Origin: Methylorubrum salsuginis
GTDB lineage: Bacteria; Pseudomonadota; Alphaproteobacteria; Rhizobiales; Beijerinckiaceae
DNA length: 64,000 bases
Direction of reading: 5' to 3'
NCBI RefSeq assembly: GCF_900114375.1
Contig: NZ_FOSV01000009.1
Coordinates: 110,814-174,813 of the forward strand
Shown: positions 37,867-47,189 of the stretch, piece by piece
Layout: every line of letters begins with the position of its first letter
Numbering within the stretch: position 1 is the stretch's first letter
Made by a program: the position numbers and the translations under genes
The notes under the pieces: model-generated
What the model saw: the letters and a program-made list of their open reading frames with translations, nothing else
Databases searched by the model: none
Told to the model about the DNA's origin: nothing

Positions 37867-38133
37867 ATGGCCGCATCGCCTGCCCCCGCCGTCGACCCGT
37901 CCTCGGTCGCCGCCGACCAGCTCAAGAGCATCATCGAGCGCATCGAGCGCCTGGAAGAGGAAAAGGCCGGCATCGCGGGCGACATCAAGGACGTCTACGC
38001 CGAGGCCAAGGCCAACGGCTTCGACGTGAAGGTGCTGCGCAAGATCATCTCCCTGCGCAAGCGCGACCACGACGAGCGCCAAGAGGAGGAGGCGATCCTC
38101 GAACTGTACCTCCAGGCGCTGGGCATGGCCTAA
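37867..38133 (+). CDS. gapR: DUF2312 protein, GapR-like nucleoid-associated protein
   Basis: Protein of 88 aa. The core [22 protein letters not shown] plus [20 protein letters not shown] and [12 protein letters not shown] matches DUF2312/GapR. GapR tetramers encircle overtwisted DNA ahead of replication and transcription forks in Caulobacter. The protein is nearly all coiled coil. GAAGGAG lies eight bases before the ATG at 37867. Two palindromic repeats follow directly after its stop. Confidence 0.92.
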   Translation: MAASPAPAVDPSSVAADQLKSIIERIERLEEEKAGIAGDIKDVYAEAKANGFDVKVLRKIISLRKRDHDERQEEEAILELYLQALGMA

Positions 38134-38168
38134 AGCATCGTCCCGGACATCGGATCCGGGACGATGCT
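38134..38168. repeat. Palindromic repeat 1 after gapR
   Basis: Perfect 14-base arms AGCATCGTCCCGGA (38134-38147) and TCCGGGACGATGCT (38155-38168) with a 7-base loop. It overlaps the gapR stop context and may double as its terminator. It resembles the extragenic GATGCT-ended repeats common in Hyphomicrobiales. Confidence 0.7.
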
Positions 38169-38183
38169 CTCCGTTGTTGGGCC

Positions 38184-38224
38184 GCATCGGCCCGAAAGCC
38201 GGTCCCCACCTTTCGGGCCGATGC
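38184..38224. repeat. Palindromic repeat 2 after gapR
   Basis: Perfect 15-base arms GCATCGGCCCGAAAG (38184-38198) and CTTTCGGGCCGATGC (38210-38224) with the loop CCGGTCCCCAC. The loop and arms resemble the widespread Rhizobiales repeat containing CCGGTTCCCACTTTTCGG. It sits 15 bases from the previous palindrome, forming a tandem pair. Confidence 0.7.
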
Positions 38225-38330
38225 TCACGGGGCGGGTTACGAACCCCGCCGACCGTCTCAGGCAGGCGGCCTCGAACGCCCTCGTCTGGTGTTAACGTGC
38301 GCTTCGCACATCGGACGGGGGATTTTCTTG

Positions 38331-38828
38331 ATGGATCGATCGGGCCGTTTCGCCGCCCTCCTCACCCTCGCGGTCTGCGCCGCGCCGGGGCCCGCGTGGG
38401 CGGAATCCGATCCGCGGCTGACCGGGCTGTGGAAGCTCGTCTCCTACGAGGTCGAGGTCCGGGCCGACGGCAGCAAGGCGCCGGTGATGGGCGAGCGCCC
38501 CACCGGCTACGCCTACTTCACGCCCGAGAACCGCGTGTTCTTCGTGCTGACCGGCGAAGGCCGCAAGCCCGCCGAGACGGACGCCCAGCGCGCCGCCCTG
38601 ATGGGGACGCTGGTCTCGTATAGCGGCACGTTCCGCACCGAGGGCGACAGCTGGACCGCCAAGCTCGACGTGGCCTGGGACCCGAAATGGGTCGGCACCG
38701 AGCAGACCCGCATGTTCACCCTCGACGGCGAGCGCCTGCGGGTGCTGACGCCCTGGCGCGTCATGCCCAACTGGGCCGACAAGGGCGAGACCCGCAGCAT
38801 CGTCACCTTCGTGCGCGGCAAGGACTGA
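38331..38828 (+). CDS. Exported lipocalin-like domain protein
   Basis: Protein of 165 aa with a signal peptide (RFAALLTLAVCAAPGPAWAE). The mature part begins DPRLTGLWKLVSYEVEV and continues PTGYAYFTPENRVFFVLTGEGRKP, a pattern of the lipocalin-like 5 family (small beta-barrel). The ligand is unknown. The ATG at 38331 is chosen because the signal peptide starts there; an earlier in-frame ATG at 38289 would displace it. It lies convergent with the PrxQ-like gene. Confidence 0.8.
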   Translation: MDRSGRFAALLTLAVCAAPGPAWAESDPRLTGLWKLVSYEVEVRADGSKAPVMGERPTGYAYFTPENRVFFVLTGEGRKPAETDAQRAALMGTLVSYSGTFRTEGDSWTAKLDVAWDPKWVGTEQTRMFTLDGERLRVLTPWRVMPNWADKGETRSIVTFVRGKD

Positions 38829-38837
38829 TCGGCCGCC

Positions 38838-39407
38838 TCACGCCTCGGCGTCGAGCCAGGCGACCACCGCCTCGGCGCTGCGGTCCGGCGGGAAGACCGG
38901 GTAGAACACCTTCGCGACGGCGCCGTCGTCGATCACCAGGGTGAGGCGCTTCAGCAGGACCTCGCCGCCGGCCTCGAAGGTCGGCAGGCGCAGGGCCAGG
39001 GTCAGCGCCCGGGAACGGTCGGACAGGATCGCGTAGGGCAGATGGAGACGCGCCGCCGCCTCGCGCTGGTGCGGCCCGTCCTGGGTCGAGAGCCCGAACA
39101 CCCGCGCGACCCCGCGCCCGAGCAGGTCGGCATGGGCGTCGCGGAAGGCGCAGGCCTGCGGCGTGCAGCCCCGCGCCCCGGGGATCGCGTCCCAGTCCTC
39201 CACGAGATTCGGCTGGCCCGGCACGCCGGTGCGCGGATAGGCGAAGACGACGGTACGGCCGGGCAGCCGGGCCAGCGAGACGAGGCTGCCATCGGTCGCC
39301 CGCAGGGCCACGTCGGGCAGCTTGAGACCGGTCAGTTGATCGGCGGCGCCGTCGTCGGAAGGCGCCGGAAGGTCGTCGGGCAATCGAGTATAATCGGGTG
39401 CGGTCAT
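38838..39407 (-). CDS. PrxQ/BCP-like peroxiredoxin
   Basis: Protein of 189 aa, AhpC/TSA superfamily. The thioredoxin-like core starts VFAYPRTGVPG, and the active-site segment GARGCTPQACAFRD places the peroxidatic Cys81 and a candidate resolving Cys86 with PrxQ spacing (C-x4-C). About 20 residues are inserted between YP and the active Cys relative to bacterioferritin comigratory protein. Expected activity is thiol-dependent reduction of hydroperoxides in the cytoplasm. It lies 21 bases from smpB on the same strand and may be co-transcribed with it. Confidence 0.85.
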   Translation of the reverse strand: MTAPDYTRLPDDLPAPSDDGAADQLTGLKLPDVALRATDGSLVSLARLPGRTVVFAYPRTGVPGQPNLVEDWDAIPGARGCTPQACAFRDAHADLLGRGVARVFGLSTQDGPHQREAAARLHLPYAILSDRSRALTLALRLPTFEAGGEVLLKRLTLVIDDGAVAKVFYPVFPPDRSAEAVVAWLDAEA

Positions 39408-39428
39408 CGAGTGCGCTCGATCGGGGAC

Positions 39429-39902
39429 TCAGCCCTTGTCGCGCATCAGCCGGGCCTTGTCGCGCTGCCAGTCGCGCTCCTTCACGCTCTCGCGCTTGTC
39501 GTGGAGCTGCTTGCCCTTGCCCAGCCCCAGCTCGACCTTCGCCCGGCCCTTGTCGTTGAAGTAGATCTTCAACGGGATCACCGTGTAGCCCTGGCGCTGG
39601 GTCGCGCCGATCAGCTTGTTGATCTGGCGGCGGTGCAGCAGCAGGCGGCGGGGCCGCTTGGTGTCGTGGTTGAAGCGGTTCGCCTCCAGGTATTCCGGGA
39701 TGTAGGCGTTGAACAGCATCAGGTCGTTGCCCGACGGGCCGGCATAGGATTCGCCGATGGTCGCCTTGCCGCCGCGCAGGGACTTCACCTCGGTGCCGGT
39801 CAAGGCGATGCCGGCCTCGATCACGTCCTCGATGGCGTAGTGGTAGCGCGCGGAGCGGTTGTCGGCGACGACGCGCCGGCCGGGTTCGGGTTTGGGTGCC
39901 AT
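39429..39902 (-). CDS. smpB: SsrA-binding protein SmpB
   Basis: Protein of 157 aa. Diagnostic segments: [51 protein letters not shown] and a basic C-terminal tail ([20 protein letters not shown]) that mimics mRNA in the ribosome during trans-translation. SmpB delivers tmRNA to stalled ribosomes. tmRNA itself was not found in this window. dapA lies immediately upstream, as in many alphaproteobacteria. Confidence 0.97.
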   Translation of the reverse strand: MAPKPEPGRRVVADNRSARYHYAIEDVIEAGIALTGTEVKSLRGGKATIGESYAGPSGNDLMLFNAYIPEYLEANRFNHDTKRPRRLLLHRRQINKLIGATQRQGYTVIPLKIYFNDKGRAKVELGLGKGKQLHDKRESVKERDWQRDKARLMRDKG

Positions 39903-39972
39903 TTTCTTGTCGTTCGAAGCCTGAAGGCGGCGGTCCTCCGATATGGGGACCGCCGGGTCCGGCGGCGAGGCT

Positions 39973-40863
39973 TCAGATCAACCCGGCATGCGCCAGCGCG
40001 GCATCGACCGCCTTGCGGCAGCCCTCGGTGGCCGGCACCAGCGGCAGGCGCACCTCCTCGGACATCAGGCCGAGGCGCGACAGGGCATACTTCGCCGGCA
40101 CGGGGTTCGACTCGTAGAACATGTTGACGTGCAGCGGCATCAGCCGGTCCTGGATCGCCAGCGCCTTGGCGAAGTCGCCCTTGAGCGTCGCCTCCTGCAG
40201 GTCGGCGCAGAGCCGGGGCGCGACGTTCGAGACGACCGAGATGCAGCCATGGCCGCCATGGGCGTTGAAGCCCAGCGCCGTCGCATCTTCGCCAGAAAGC
40301 TGGATGAAATCTTCTCCCAAAGCCTGCCGCTGGAGGCTGACGCGGTCGATCTTGGCCGTGGCGTCCTTCACGCCGGCGATGTTCTTCAGCTCGAACAGCC
40401 GCTTCATCGTGTCGACGCTCATGTCGACCACGGAGCGGCCGGGGATGTTGTAGATGATGATCGGGATGCCGACGGCGTCGTTGACGGCCTTGAAGTGGGC
40501 GTACAGCCCGTCCTGGGTCGGCTTGTTGTAGTAGGGCGTGACCGTGAGCACCGCGTCCGCGCCGACGCTTTCCGCATGACGGGCCCGCGCCACCGCCTCG
40601 GCGGTCGAGTTCGAGCCGGCGCCCGCGATCACCGGCACCCGGCCGTTGGCCTCGCGGATGCAGGTCTCGACCACGCGATCGTGTTCGGCGTGGCTCAGGG
40701 TCGGGCTCTCGCCGGTGGTGCCGGTGGGTACCAGAGCGTGGGTGCCCTGCTCGATCTGCCAGTTCACGAACTTTCGGAACGCCGCCTCGTCGAACGCGCC
40801 GTCGCGGAAGGGGGTCGCGAGCGCGGTCATCGAACCGCGGAGGCGGGCGTGGGTCTCGGTCAT
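39973..40863 (-). CDS. dapA: 4-hydroxy-tetrahydrodipicolinate synthase
   Basis: Protein of 296 aa. DapA condenses pyruvate with aspartate semialdehyde, the first lysine/diaminopimelate step. Motifs: [14 protein letters not shown] (substrate Thr residues), [17 protein letters not shown] (active-site Tyr), [15 protein letters not shown] and [12 protein letters not shown] (Schiff-base Lys). The ATG at 40863 gives [22 protein letters not shown] alphaproteobacterial N-terminus ([10 protein letters not shown]). It is divergent from the lytic transglycosylase gene, with 293 bases between them. Confidence 0.96.
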   Translation of the reverse strand: MTETHARLRGSMTALATPFRDGAFDEAAFRKFVNWQIEQGTHALVPTGTTGESPTLSHAEHDRVVETCIREANGRVPVIAGAGSNSTAEAVARARHAESVGADAVLTVTPYYNKPTQDGLYAHFKAVNDAVGIPIIIYNIPGRSVVDMSVDTMKRLFELKNIAGVKDATAKIDRVSLQRQALGEDFIQLSGEDATALGFNAHGGHGCISVVSNVAPRLCADLQEATLKGDFAKALAIQDRLMPLHVNMFYESNPVPAKYALSRLGLMSEEVRLPLVPATEGCRKAVDAALAHAGLI

Positions 40864-41156
40864 CCTGGCGTTCCCGGCCGTACTTCTCGTGTCCTCGCGC
40901 GGGCCCGGCTCCGGAGCCGCCCGCCGACGGGACGCGCAGACATAGGCGCTCGCTTGGCCGTAAGCAAACGCTTCGCGGGTGCCCCGGCCGCCGAAGCGGA
41001 GGCCGGTTCGACACGGGCCGGCGCGCCGACAGGACGAGCCGGGGATGGGCGCGGATCCGTCAGGATCGGCGTTCGATTTCCGGCGTGGTTTATCCCTTCT
41101 TAACGACCCGGAGGCCAGCTTAAGGCTTGGCCTCACGAGTCGGGGTGTCTTCACAC

Positions 41157-43469
41157 ATGGCGTTCCCCGCCCGCTCCCTGCCCCTGATCCTCGGTCTCGC
41201 GCTGACCGGCAGCGCCGTGCTGGCCGCCCAGCAAGGTGAGATCCGCAACCCGAACCCGGCCTCCGCCCCGCAGGTGCCGGCGAGCGACGCCACCGCGCCC
41301 GCCGCGCAGATGAAGGACGAGGCCAAGCCTGCCGCCGACCCGGTCGCGGCCGATGCGCTGCGCCTCGATCCGAAGGGGACCGGCGAGGCGGCGCCCGACA
41401 AGGCGTTGCCCGCTGCCGCCTCCGGCTACGCCTCGACCGATTCGGATGCGCCGGTCGCCTTCCCGCTCCCCGACGCCTCAGTCTCGCCCGCCGCCCCCGC
41501 GCCGGAGGTGCCCGATCCGAACCGCCCGGTCCTGTCCGGCGAGACCGATCTGGGCCAGCTGCGGCAGGCGATCGACCTCTATCGCAAGGGCAAGGTCTCG
41601 GACGGCGACCGGCTGGCGGCGGGCTTCACCGATCCGGCCGCCCGCGCTCTGCTCGAATGGGTGGCGATTCGCGCCGGCGCCGGCATCGGCTTCGAGCGGG
41701 TCGTGGCCTTCACCCGCGCCAATCCGGATTGGCCCGCCGGCCCGCTGCTGCGGCGGCGTGCCGAGGAGATGCTGCTTTCGGAGAAGAAGAGCCCCGCCGT
41801 CGTCCGGGCCTTCTTCGCGACCTCGAAGCCCGCGAGCGCGCCGGGCAAGTTCGCCCTCGCCCTGGCGCTGCGCGCCGACGGGCTCGATGCGGATGCCGCC
41901 GCTTTGGTGCGCGACCTCTGGCGCGAGGACAGCTTCGGCAAGAGCCTCGAGACCAAGGTGGCCGACGCCTTCCCCGGCGTGCTCACCGTGATCGATCACC
42001 GCGCCCGGATGGAGCGCGCCCTCCTCAAGGAGGATTACACGGCGGCGAGCCGCGCCGCGGACTATGCGGGCGGCTCCTATGCCAGCCTCGTGCGGGCCCG
42101 CCGTGCCGTCGAGAACAAGTCGGGCGCCGCCGCGGCGCTCAACGCGGTGCCGCCGTCCCTGCGCAACGACGCTTCCTACCTCCTGTCCCGGGCGCAGTAT
42201 TTCCGCCGCGCCGACAAGACCGAGGAGGCCGCGAAGGTCCTGCTCGCCGCGCCCTCCAATCCCGAGATCCTGATCGACGGCGACGAGTGGTGGGTCGAGC
42301 GCCGCATCGTCGCCCGCAAGCTGATGGATGCGGGCGACGCCAAAACCGCGCAGGCCGTCGCGGCGGGCCATTCCGCCCGCACCACCGAGAAGCGGATCGA
42401 GGCCGAGTTCCACGCCGGTTGGATCGCCCTGCGATTCCTCAACGATCCGGCCGAGGCCGAGCGCCGCTTCGCCCAGGCCGCCGCGGTCGCCGAGACGCCG
42501 ATCTCGCTGGCACGCGCCGCCTACTGGCAGGGCCGCGCGGCCGAGGCCGCCGGAAAGGCCGCGGAGGCCAAGGGGTTCTATGAGCGCGCCGCGCTCCAGC
42601 CGATCGCCTATTACGGCCAGCTCGCCCGGGCCAAGCTCGGCCAGAACAGCCTGCCCCTGCGCAAGGCCGCGGAGTTGTCGGCCCCGGCGCGGACCGCCTT
42701 CGACGACCGTCTGTTCGTGCGGGGCCTCAAGCTCCTGGCGGCGGCGAGCCTCAAGGAATTGGCGCTGCCGCTCTACATCGATGCGGCGAAGTCGCTGACC
42801 GACGAGGCGCAGGTCAACGCCCTCGGCGAGACGGCGGTGGAGGTGAAGGACGCTCGCGCCCTCGTCGCCATCGGCAAGCTCGCGACCCAGCGGGGGCTGG
42901 CGCTCGACGCCCACGCCTACCCGACCATCGGTATTCCCGAATACGAGACCTTTACGGCGGTGCCGCAGGTCGAGCGGGCCATGGTGTTCGCCATCGCCCG
43001 GCAGGAGAGCCAGTTCGATCCCCGCGCCCAATCCGGCGTCGGCGCCCGCGGCCTGATGCAGATGATGCCGGCGACCGCCCAGCGCACCGCGCGGCGGGTC
43101 TCGACCTCCTACGACACCGACCGCCTCACCAGCGATCCGGCCTACAACGCGCGGCTGGGGCAGGCCCATCTCGGCGAGCTGATGGAGGATTGGAAGGGCT
43201 CCTACATCCTCGCCTTCGCCTCCTACAACGCGGGCGGCGGCAACGTGAAGAAGTGGATCGACGCCTATGGCGATCCGCGCCGGCCAGAGGTCGACGCCGT
43301 CGACTGGGTCGAGCGCATCCCCTTCACCGAGACGCGCAACTACGTGCAACGGGTGATGGAGAACCTGCAGGTCTATCGCAACCGCCTCGACGGCAAGAGC
43401 ACGCTCGCCATCGAGCGCGATCTCGCCCGCGGCGCCCGAGCCGCCGTGAGCGCCGAAGCGCAGCCTTGA
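41157..43469 (+). CDS. slt: Soluble lytic murein transglycosylase
   Basis: Protein of 770 aa. A signal peptide ([18 protein letters not shown]) is followed by an Ala/Pro-rich segment and a long superhelical U-domain of helical repeats. The C-terminal catalytic domain has [17 protein letters not shown] (catalytic Glu) and [30 protein letters not shown] and [15 protein letters not shown]. It cleaves glycan strands to anhydro-MurNAc ends in the periplasm. The ATG at 41157 follows GGGGTG; an upstream in-frame ATG at 41127 lacks a site. The slt-dapA pairing is widespread in the class. Confidence 0.93.
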   Translation: MAFPARSLPLILGLALTGSAVLAAQQGEIRNPNPASAPQVPASDATAPAAQMKDEAKPAADPVAADALRLDPKGTGEAAPDKALPAAASGYASTDSDAPVAFPLPDASVSPAAPAPEVPDPNRPVLSGETDLGQLRQAIDLYRKGKVSDGDRLAAGFTDPAARALLEWVAIRAGAGIGFERVVAFTRANPDWPAGPLLRRRAEEMLLSEKKSPAVVRAFFATSKPASAPGKFALALALRADGLDADAAALVRDLWREDSFGKSLETKVADAFPGVLTVIDHRARMERALLKEDYTAASRAADYAGGSYASLVRARRAVENKSGAAAALNAVPPSLRNDASYLLSRAQYFRRADKTEEAAKVLLAAPSNPEILIDGDEWWVERRIVARKLMDAGDAKTAQAVAAGHSARTTEKRIEAEFHAGWIALRFLNDPAEAERRFAQAAAVAETPISLARAAYWQGRAAEAAGKAAEAKGFYERAALQPIAYYGQLARAKLGQNSLPLRKAAELSAPARTAFDDRLFVRGLKLLAAASLKELALPLYIDAAKSLTDEAQVNALGETAVEVKDARALVAIGKLATQRGLALDAHAYPTIGIPEYETFTAVPQVERAMVFAIARQESQFDPRAQSGVGARGLMQMMPATAQRTARRVSTSYDTDRLTSDPAYNARLGQAHLGELMEDWKGSYILAFASYNAGGGNVKKWIDAYGDPRRPEVDAVDWVERIPFTETRNYVQRVMENLQVYRNRLDGKSTLAIERDLARGARAAVSAEAQP

Positions 43470-43470
43470 G

Positions 43471-43527
43471 GTAACGGGTTACCGAAGGCCAGGCCCTTCG
43501 GCGGGGCGTCGGGGCAGAGCCCCGACA
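43471..43527. repeat. Triple-hairpin palindromic repeat (family B)
   Basis: Three consecutive stems: GGTAAC/GTTACC (43471-43484), CCGAAGG/CCTTCGG (43483-43502) and GTCGGGGC/GCCCCGAC around AGA (43509-43527). The last two stems match the layout of the element at 53991-54032 (GGAC-centred stem, then a stem with AGA loop), indicating one repeat family. Confidence 0.65.
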
Positions 43528-43565
43528 TGACGACGAAACGTCCGTAAGACTACAGTCCCGCCACC

Positions 43566-44768
43566 ATGGCGCCCCCATCGATTCCCCCGTCCGCCCTCCA
43601 CGCCGTCCAAACCCGGCTGATCGCCGGGGCCGTCGCCTCGGACGCGGGCGAGGCGATCGTCACCGAACTCTGCGAGGGCCTGATCGCCGCCGGGATTCCG
43701 CTGTGGCGTTTCAGCCTGTCGGTGCCGGCGATCGATCCGCTGTTGCGCGGCATGAGCCTCGCGTGGCGCCGCGGTGAGGGGCTGGCGCTGTTTCCGGCGA
43801 TGCACGGGCCGGAGGGCGAGAAGAGCTACACCGGCTCTCCGATCGCTTGGCTGAAGGACAACGACCGGGAGGTGGTGCGCTGGCGCCTCGAAGGCGCCGA
43901 GGCTCCGGACCTGCCGCTGCTGGCCGAGCTTCGGGCGGCCGGGGCCACGGATTACCTGCTCCATCTCGTCGGCTTCGCGCCGGGCAACGCGATCGAGGGC
44001 GTCGGCCTCTCGTTTGCCACCGACCGGGCCGGCGGTTTCACGCCCGAGGAACTCGATGCGCTGTCCGGGCTGGTGCCGACCATCGCGCTGGTCACCGCCA
44101 AGCTCACCGTCAGCCACACCCTGCGCGAGGTGTCGTCCACCTATCTCGGGCCGGCGGCCGCGGCGCGGGTGCTGTCGGGCGAGACGCGGCGCGGGCAGAG
44201 CACGGTGGTGCCGGCGGCGATCCTGCTCGTGGACCTGCGCGGTTTCACGGCGCTCGCCGACCGCGACGACCCGCTGAAGGTCGTCGGCTGGCTCGACGAG
44301 CATTTCGATGCGCTCGGCGAGCCGGTGCGGCGTCACGGTGGCGAAATTCTCAAGTTCCTCGGCGACGGCTTCCTGGCGGTCTTCTCCAGGGCCGATTCGG
44401 ACGCGCCCGCCTGCCCGGCCTGCGCCGGAGCGCTCGCGGCGGCGAAAGAAGCGCTGGCCCGCAACGACGAACTCAACGCAGACCGTCGGCGTCAGGGCCT
44501 GCCGACCCTGGAGGCCGACATCGTCCTGCATTTCGGGCCGGTGGTGTACGGCAATGTCGGCACCGACCGGCGCCTCGACTTCACGGTGATCGGCCGTGCC
44601 GTCAACGAGGCGAGCCGGATCGAGCGGCTGTGCGACGCCCTCGACCGGCCGCTCCTGATCTCGGATGCCTTCGCCGGCCGCTGTGCCGCGCCGCTCACCG
44701 AGATCGGTGCGTTCGAGTTGCGCGGAATCGAGCGGGCCCAGCGCGTCTGGACCCTGCGTCAAGGCTGA
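43566..44768 (+). CDS. Class III adenylate/guanylate cyclase, soluble
   Basis: Protein of 400 aa. The N-terminal 170 residues form a GAF-like or unknown sensor region without membrane helices (RFSLSVPAIDPLLRGMSLAW). The cyclase domain shows AILLVDLRGFTALADR (metal Asp), GGEILKFLGDGFLAVF (adenine-specifying Lys present, second Asp), RLDFTVIGRAVNEASRIERL (Asp of the purine pocket, Asn and Arg). All core catalytic residues are kept, unlike the cyclase at 4048. It ends near the convergent small membrane protein gene, overlapping it by about 10 bases. Confidence 0.9.
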   Translation: MAPPSIPPSALHAVQTRLIAGAVASDAGEAIVTELCEGLIAAGIPLWRFSLSVPAIDPLLRGMSLAWRRGEGLALFPAMHGPEGEKSYTGSPIAWLKDNDREVVRWRLEGAEAPDLPLLAELRAAGATDYLLHLVGFAPGNAIEGVGLSFATDRAGGFTPEELDALSGLVPTIALVTAKLTVSHTLREVSSTYLGPAAAARVLSGETRRGQSTVVPAAILLVDLRGFTALADRDDPLKVVGWLDEHFDALGEPVRRHGGEILKFLGDGFLAVFSRADSDAPACPACAGALAAAKEALARNDELNADRRRQGLPTLEADIVLHFGPVVYGNVGTDRRLDFTVIGRAVNEASRIERLCDALDRPLLISDAFAGRCAAPLTEIGAFELRGIERAQRVWTLRQG

Positions 44769-45037
44769 CGGCCGGACAGAACCCGCCCGAGCGCGCCGAA
44801 TCCGCAGCCGGCGAGATAGCAGCCGAGCACCAGCGCTGCGATCTCGACGCCCAGGCCGGCGCGGCCCGGCACCGTGCCGGCCGCGGTGAGGCCGACCAGC
44901 GCGGCGAGCGCCATCAGCGGCAGGGCGGCGGCGATCCAGGTGGCGCGGCTGCGCGGAAAGCCGGTGAGCGCACCGATCGTCAGGCCGAGCGCGAGGGCGG
45001 CCGCGAGGCCGGGCCAGAGCGGGAGGATGGCGGTCAC
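44759..45037 (-). CDS. Small hypothetical membrane protein coupled to the OmpA/BON gene
   Basis: Protein of 92 aa, almost entirely hydrophobic, with three predicted helices (LWPGLAAALALGLTIGAL; WIAAALPLMALAALVGLTAA; VEIAALVLGCYLAGCGFGAL). The GTG start overlaps the TGA of the upstream OmpA/BON gene (GTGA), a classic coupling signal and the reason for choosing this start. No family recognised. The context suggests it serves the envelope system of its partner. Its 3' end overlaps the convergent cyclase by a few bases. Confidence 0.65.
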   Translation of the reverse strand: MTAILPLWPGLAAALALGLTIGALTGFPRSRATWIAAALPLMALAALVGLTAAGTVPGRAGLGVEIAALVLGCYLAGCGFGALGRVLSGRQP

Positions 45038-46962
45038 GAGCGGAGGGCGAGGCCGACGCCCTGGCGTTCGGTCAGAGGCGAGGCGCTCTCCGCGGCGGTG
45101 GCGCGGTCGAGGGGCACCCCCGCCTTCTGCAGGTAATCGACCACGGCCAGCGCCCGCGCGCGGGCGAGGTCCGCGCCGGTCTCGACCGGACCGGGTTCGG
45201 GTTTTTCCGGCGCCGCCGGCTTCGCCTCGGCCTTGCTCGCCTTCTTGTCGTCCTTGGCCGCCTTCTTCGGCGGGGCGGGCTTGGGCTTGGGCGCCGATTC
45301 GCGGGCGGCGTCCGCGGCGATCGGGTCGGGCTCGGGCGGCTTGGCATTCGGCGCGTCGAGATGGCCGACGATCTCGATGCGCTCGGACGGGCAGTCGCGG
45401 GCGAGCGCCGCCACCGCATCGAGGATGGGATAGAAGTCGGCGGCCAGCGCGGTGCTGCCGGGAGCAAATCGTAAGGGGTGGCCGGCGATCCGCTCGGCGA
45501 GGCGGCGCCCGCATTCCTGCGGGTCGAGCCGCACCACCGGATCTCCCCCCGAGACGGAAACGTCGGCGCTCCAGCCGGCGGGCATCGCGGCCGGCAGCGT
45601 GCGCGACAGGCGCGCGGCGGCCTCCGGATAGAGACTCGTGCCGGACAGGCTCAGCCGCGTGCCGGCGATGATGAGTTCGCCGCCCGACAGGGTCGTCAGC
45701 GCGTCGAGTCCGGCCCCGGCCGCGGCCGCGAAACCGTCGGGGGCGCCGGAGGCGAGGCGCGCCTTGTCCTGCACCGCCTCGCGGAACAGGCGAGAGCGAA
45801 GCCGTGCGAGCAGGGTCTCGCGGGCGGCCTCGTCAGGCAGGTGGCCACTCACGGTGACCCGGTCCTCGCTGCGGCGGACGCGCAGGACGTAAGGCGTAAT
45901 CGGTCTGGCTGTGAGTGCGATCGATCCGGCCCTGGTGCCGGCGGGCAGGCCATCGCGCATCAGCGCCTCGATCTCACCCACCGCGCCGGCATCGAGCGCG
46001 TTACCGGAGACCGAGACGAGGCCGCCCTCGTAGGCGACGCGGCCCTCATGCAGCAGGGTGGCGACCTTGAGCAGGGAGGTGGCGAGCGTGGGGGCGTCGA
46101 GCCCGAGGCCGCGGGCGTCCTGCATCCGGTCGTCGACCGCCGCGCCCTCGGCGGTTTCCGCGGCCGCGGCGCGGATCGCCGCGCGGGCCTCGGGCGAGGC
46201 GACGTGGCCACCGAGTTCGAGGCTGCCGTCGGGCCGGCGCTCCACGGTGAGGCGGATATCGGCCACGACCGGCGGCAGGATTTCGATCGTGCCGAGGCTG
46301 AAGCCCTCCGGCGGGCGGGCGAGCGCGGTGCGCAGCGCGTCGTAGGCGGCCAGACTCGCGGCGGCGCCGCGGATCGAGATCACGGTGTCGTTGACGGTCG
46401 CGACCGAACCGGTGGTGAGGTCGGACAGCCGCTCGACCGCGTAGGCCGCCGCATCGGGGAAGTCAGGCGGCGCGCCGCGGGCGGCGCGCGTCTTGTCCTC
46501 CAGGGTCGCTTCGCGGGGCAGGACCGGCTTGAGGCGTTGCGCCAGTTCGAAGGCGCCGATCTCCGCCGGACGGCTGCCGGCCGATTCGAGCCGGTCGGCG
46601 GCGGGGCGCTCTACGGTCCAGACGAAGGGCGAGGCCTCCTCGATGACCCCGGTGCGGTCGGTCAGGTGGCGCGCGCCCTCGATTCCGGCGAGCCGCCCGA
46701 GGGCGGCCTCGCGGTCGGGGGCCTGCGGTGCCTCGCCCGCGGCGACGAGGTCGCGGCCTTGAACGGAAACCCGCAGCCACGGCTCGGGCTGCCCCTCCCC
46801 CGTGGTGCGGGCGACCTCCGCGGCGGCCCGGGCGATCTGATCCTCGATGCTCGGGACCGCGAGATAGGCCGTGCCCGCGCCGATCAGGACGAGCGCCGGC
46901 AGCCCGGCGAGCCAGCCGAGCCGGGTGCGGAACAGGGAAAGCGAAGGCAGGGACAAGGACAT
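45034..46962 (-). CDS. BON-domain/OmpA-like envelope protein
   Basis: Protein of 642 aa. One N-terminal membrane helix (WLAGLPALVLIGAGTAYLAV) is followed by at least three BON-like repeats (for example VSVQGRDLVAAGEAP, ERRPDGSLELGGHVASPEARAA and SEDRVTVSGHLPDEAARETL). The C-terminal OmpA-like peptidoglycan-binding domain starts FAPGSTALAADFYPILDAVA and includes RIEIVGHLD. A Lys/Ala/Pro-rich insert (residues about 555-600) splits the OmpA domain before ARARALAVVDYLQKAGV. The layout resembles mycobacterial ArfA. It likely tethers the membrane to the wall. It is followed by a coupled membrane protein. Confidence 0.82.
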   Translation of the reverse strand: MSLSLPSLSLFRTRLGWLAGLPALVLIGAGTAYLAVPSIEDQIARAAAEVARTTGEGQPEPWLRVSVQGRDLVAAGEAPQAPDREAALGRLAGIEGARHLTDRTGVIEEASPFVWTVERPAADRLESAGSRPAEIGAFELAQRLKPVLPREATLEDKTRAARGAPPDFPDAAAYAVERLSDLTTGSVATVNDTVISIRGAAASLAAYDALRTALARPPEGFSLGTIEILPPVVADIRLTVERRPDGSLELGGHVASPEARAAIRAAAAETAEGAAVDDRMQDARGLGLDAPTLATSLLKVATLLHEGRVAYEGGLVSVSGNALDAGAVGEIEALMRDGLPAGTRAGSIALTARPITPYVLRVRRSEDRVTVSGHLPDEAARETLLARLRSRLFREAVQDKARLASGAPDGFAAAAGAGLDALTTLSGGELIIAGTRLSLSGTSLYPEAAARLSRTLPAAMPAGWSADVSVSGGDPVVRLDPQECGRRLAERIAGHPLRFAPGSTALAADFYPILDAVAALARDCPSERIEIVGHLDAPNAKPPEPDPIAADAARESAPKPKPAPPKKAAKDDKKASKAEAKPAAPEKPEPGPVETGADLARARALAVVDYLQKAGVPLDRATAAESASPLTERQGVGLALRS

Positions 46963-47095
46963 CGACCTCGCGTGCCGGCGCGCGTCGCGGGCGCCCGGAT
47001 GCACGGACCGGCAAGGATACGCGCCTTCGGGGCGACTTGAAGGCCGCTCGTCGCGACGGCGTGGAAGCCGGCTCACGGGCAGAGCGCCGAAACGC

Positions 47096-47119
47096 AAAAA
47101 ACCCGGCCGTGAGGCCGGG
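47096..47119 (-). terminator. Intrinsic terminator of the porin gene
   Basis: On the minus strand CCCGGCC pairs with GGCCGGG around TCAC, followed by six T residues. It begins about 70 bases after the porin stop. It is one of the clearest terminators in the window. Confidence 0.9.
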
Positions 47120-47189
47120 GCTTGGAGGTTTGTCATCGATGTCTCTCCCGTCCGCAGGGACGGGAGAGCTGTCGTGAGGGGGCCGCTTC

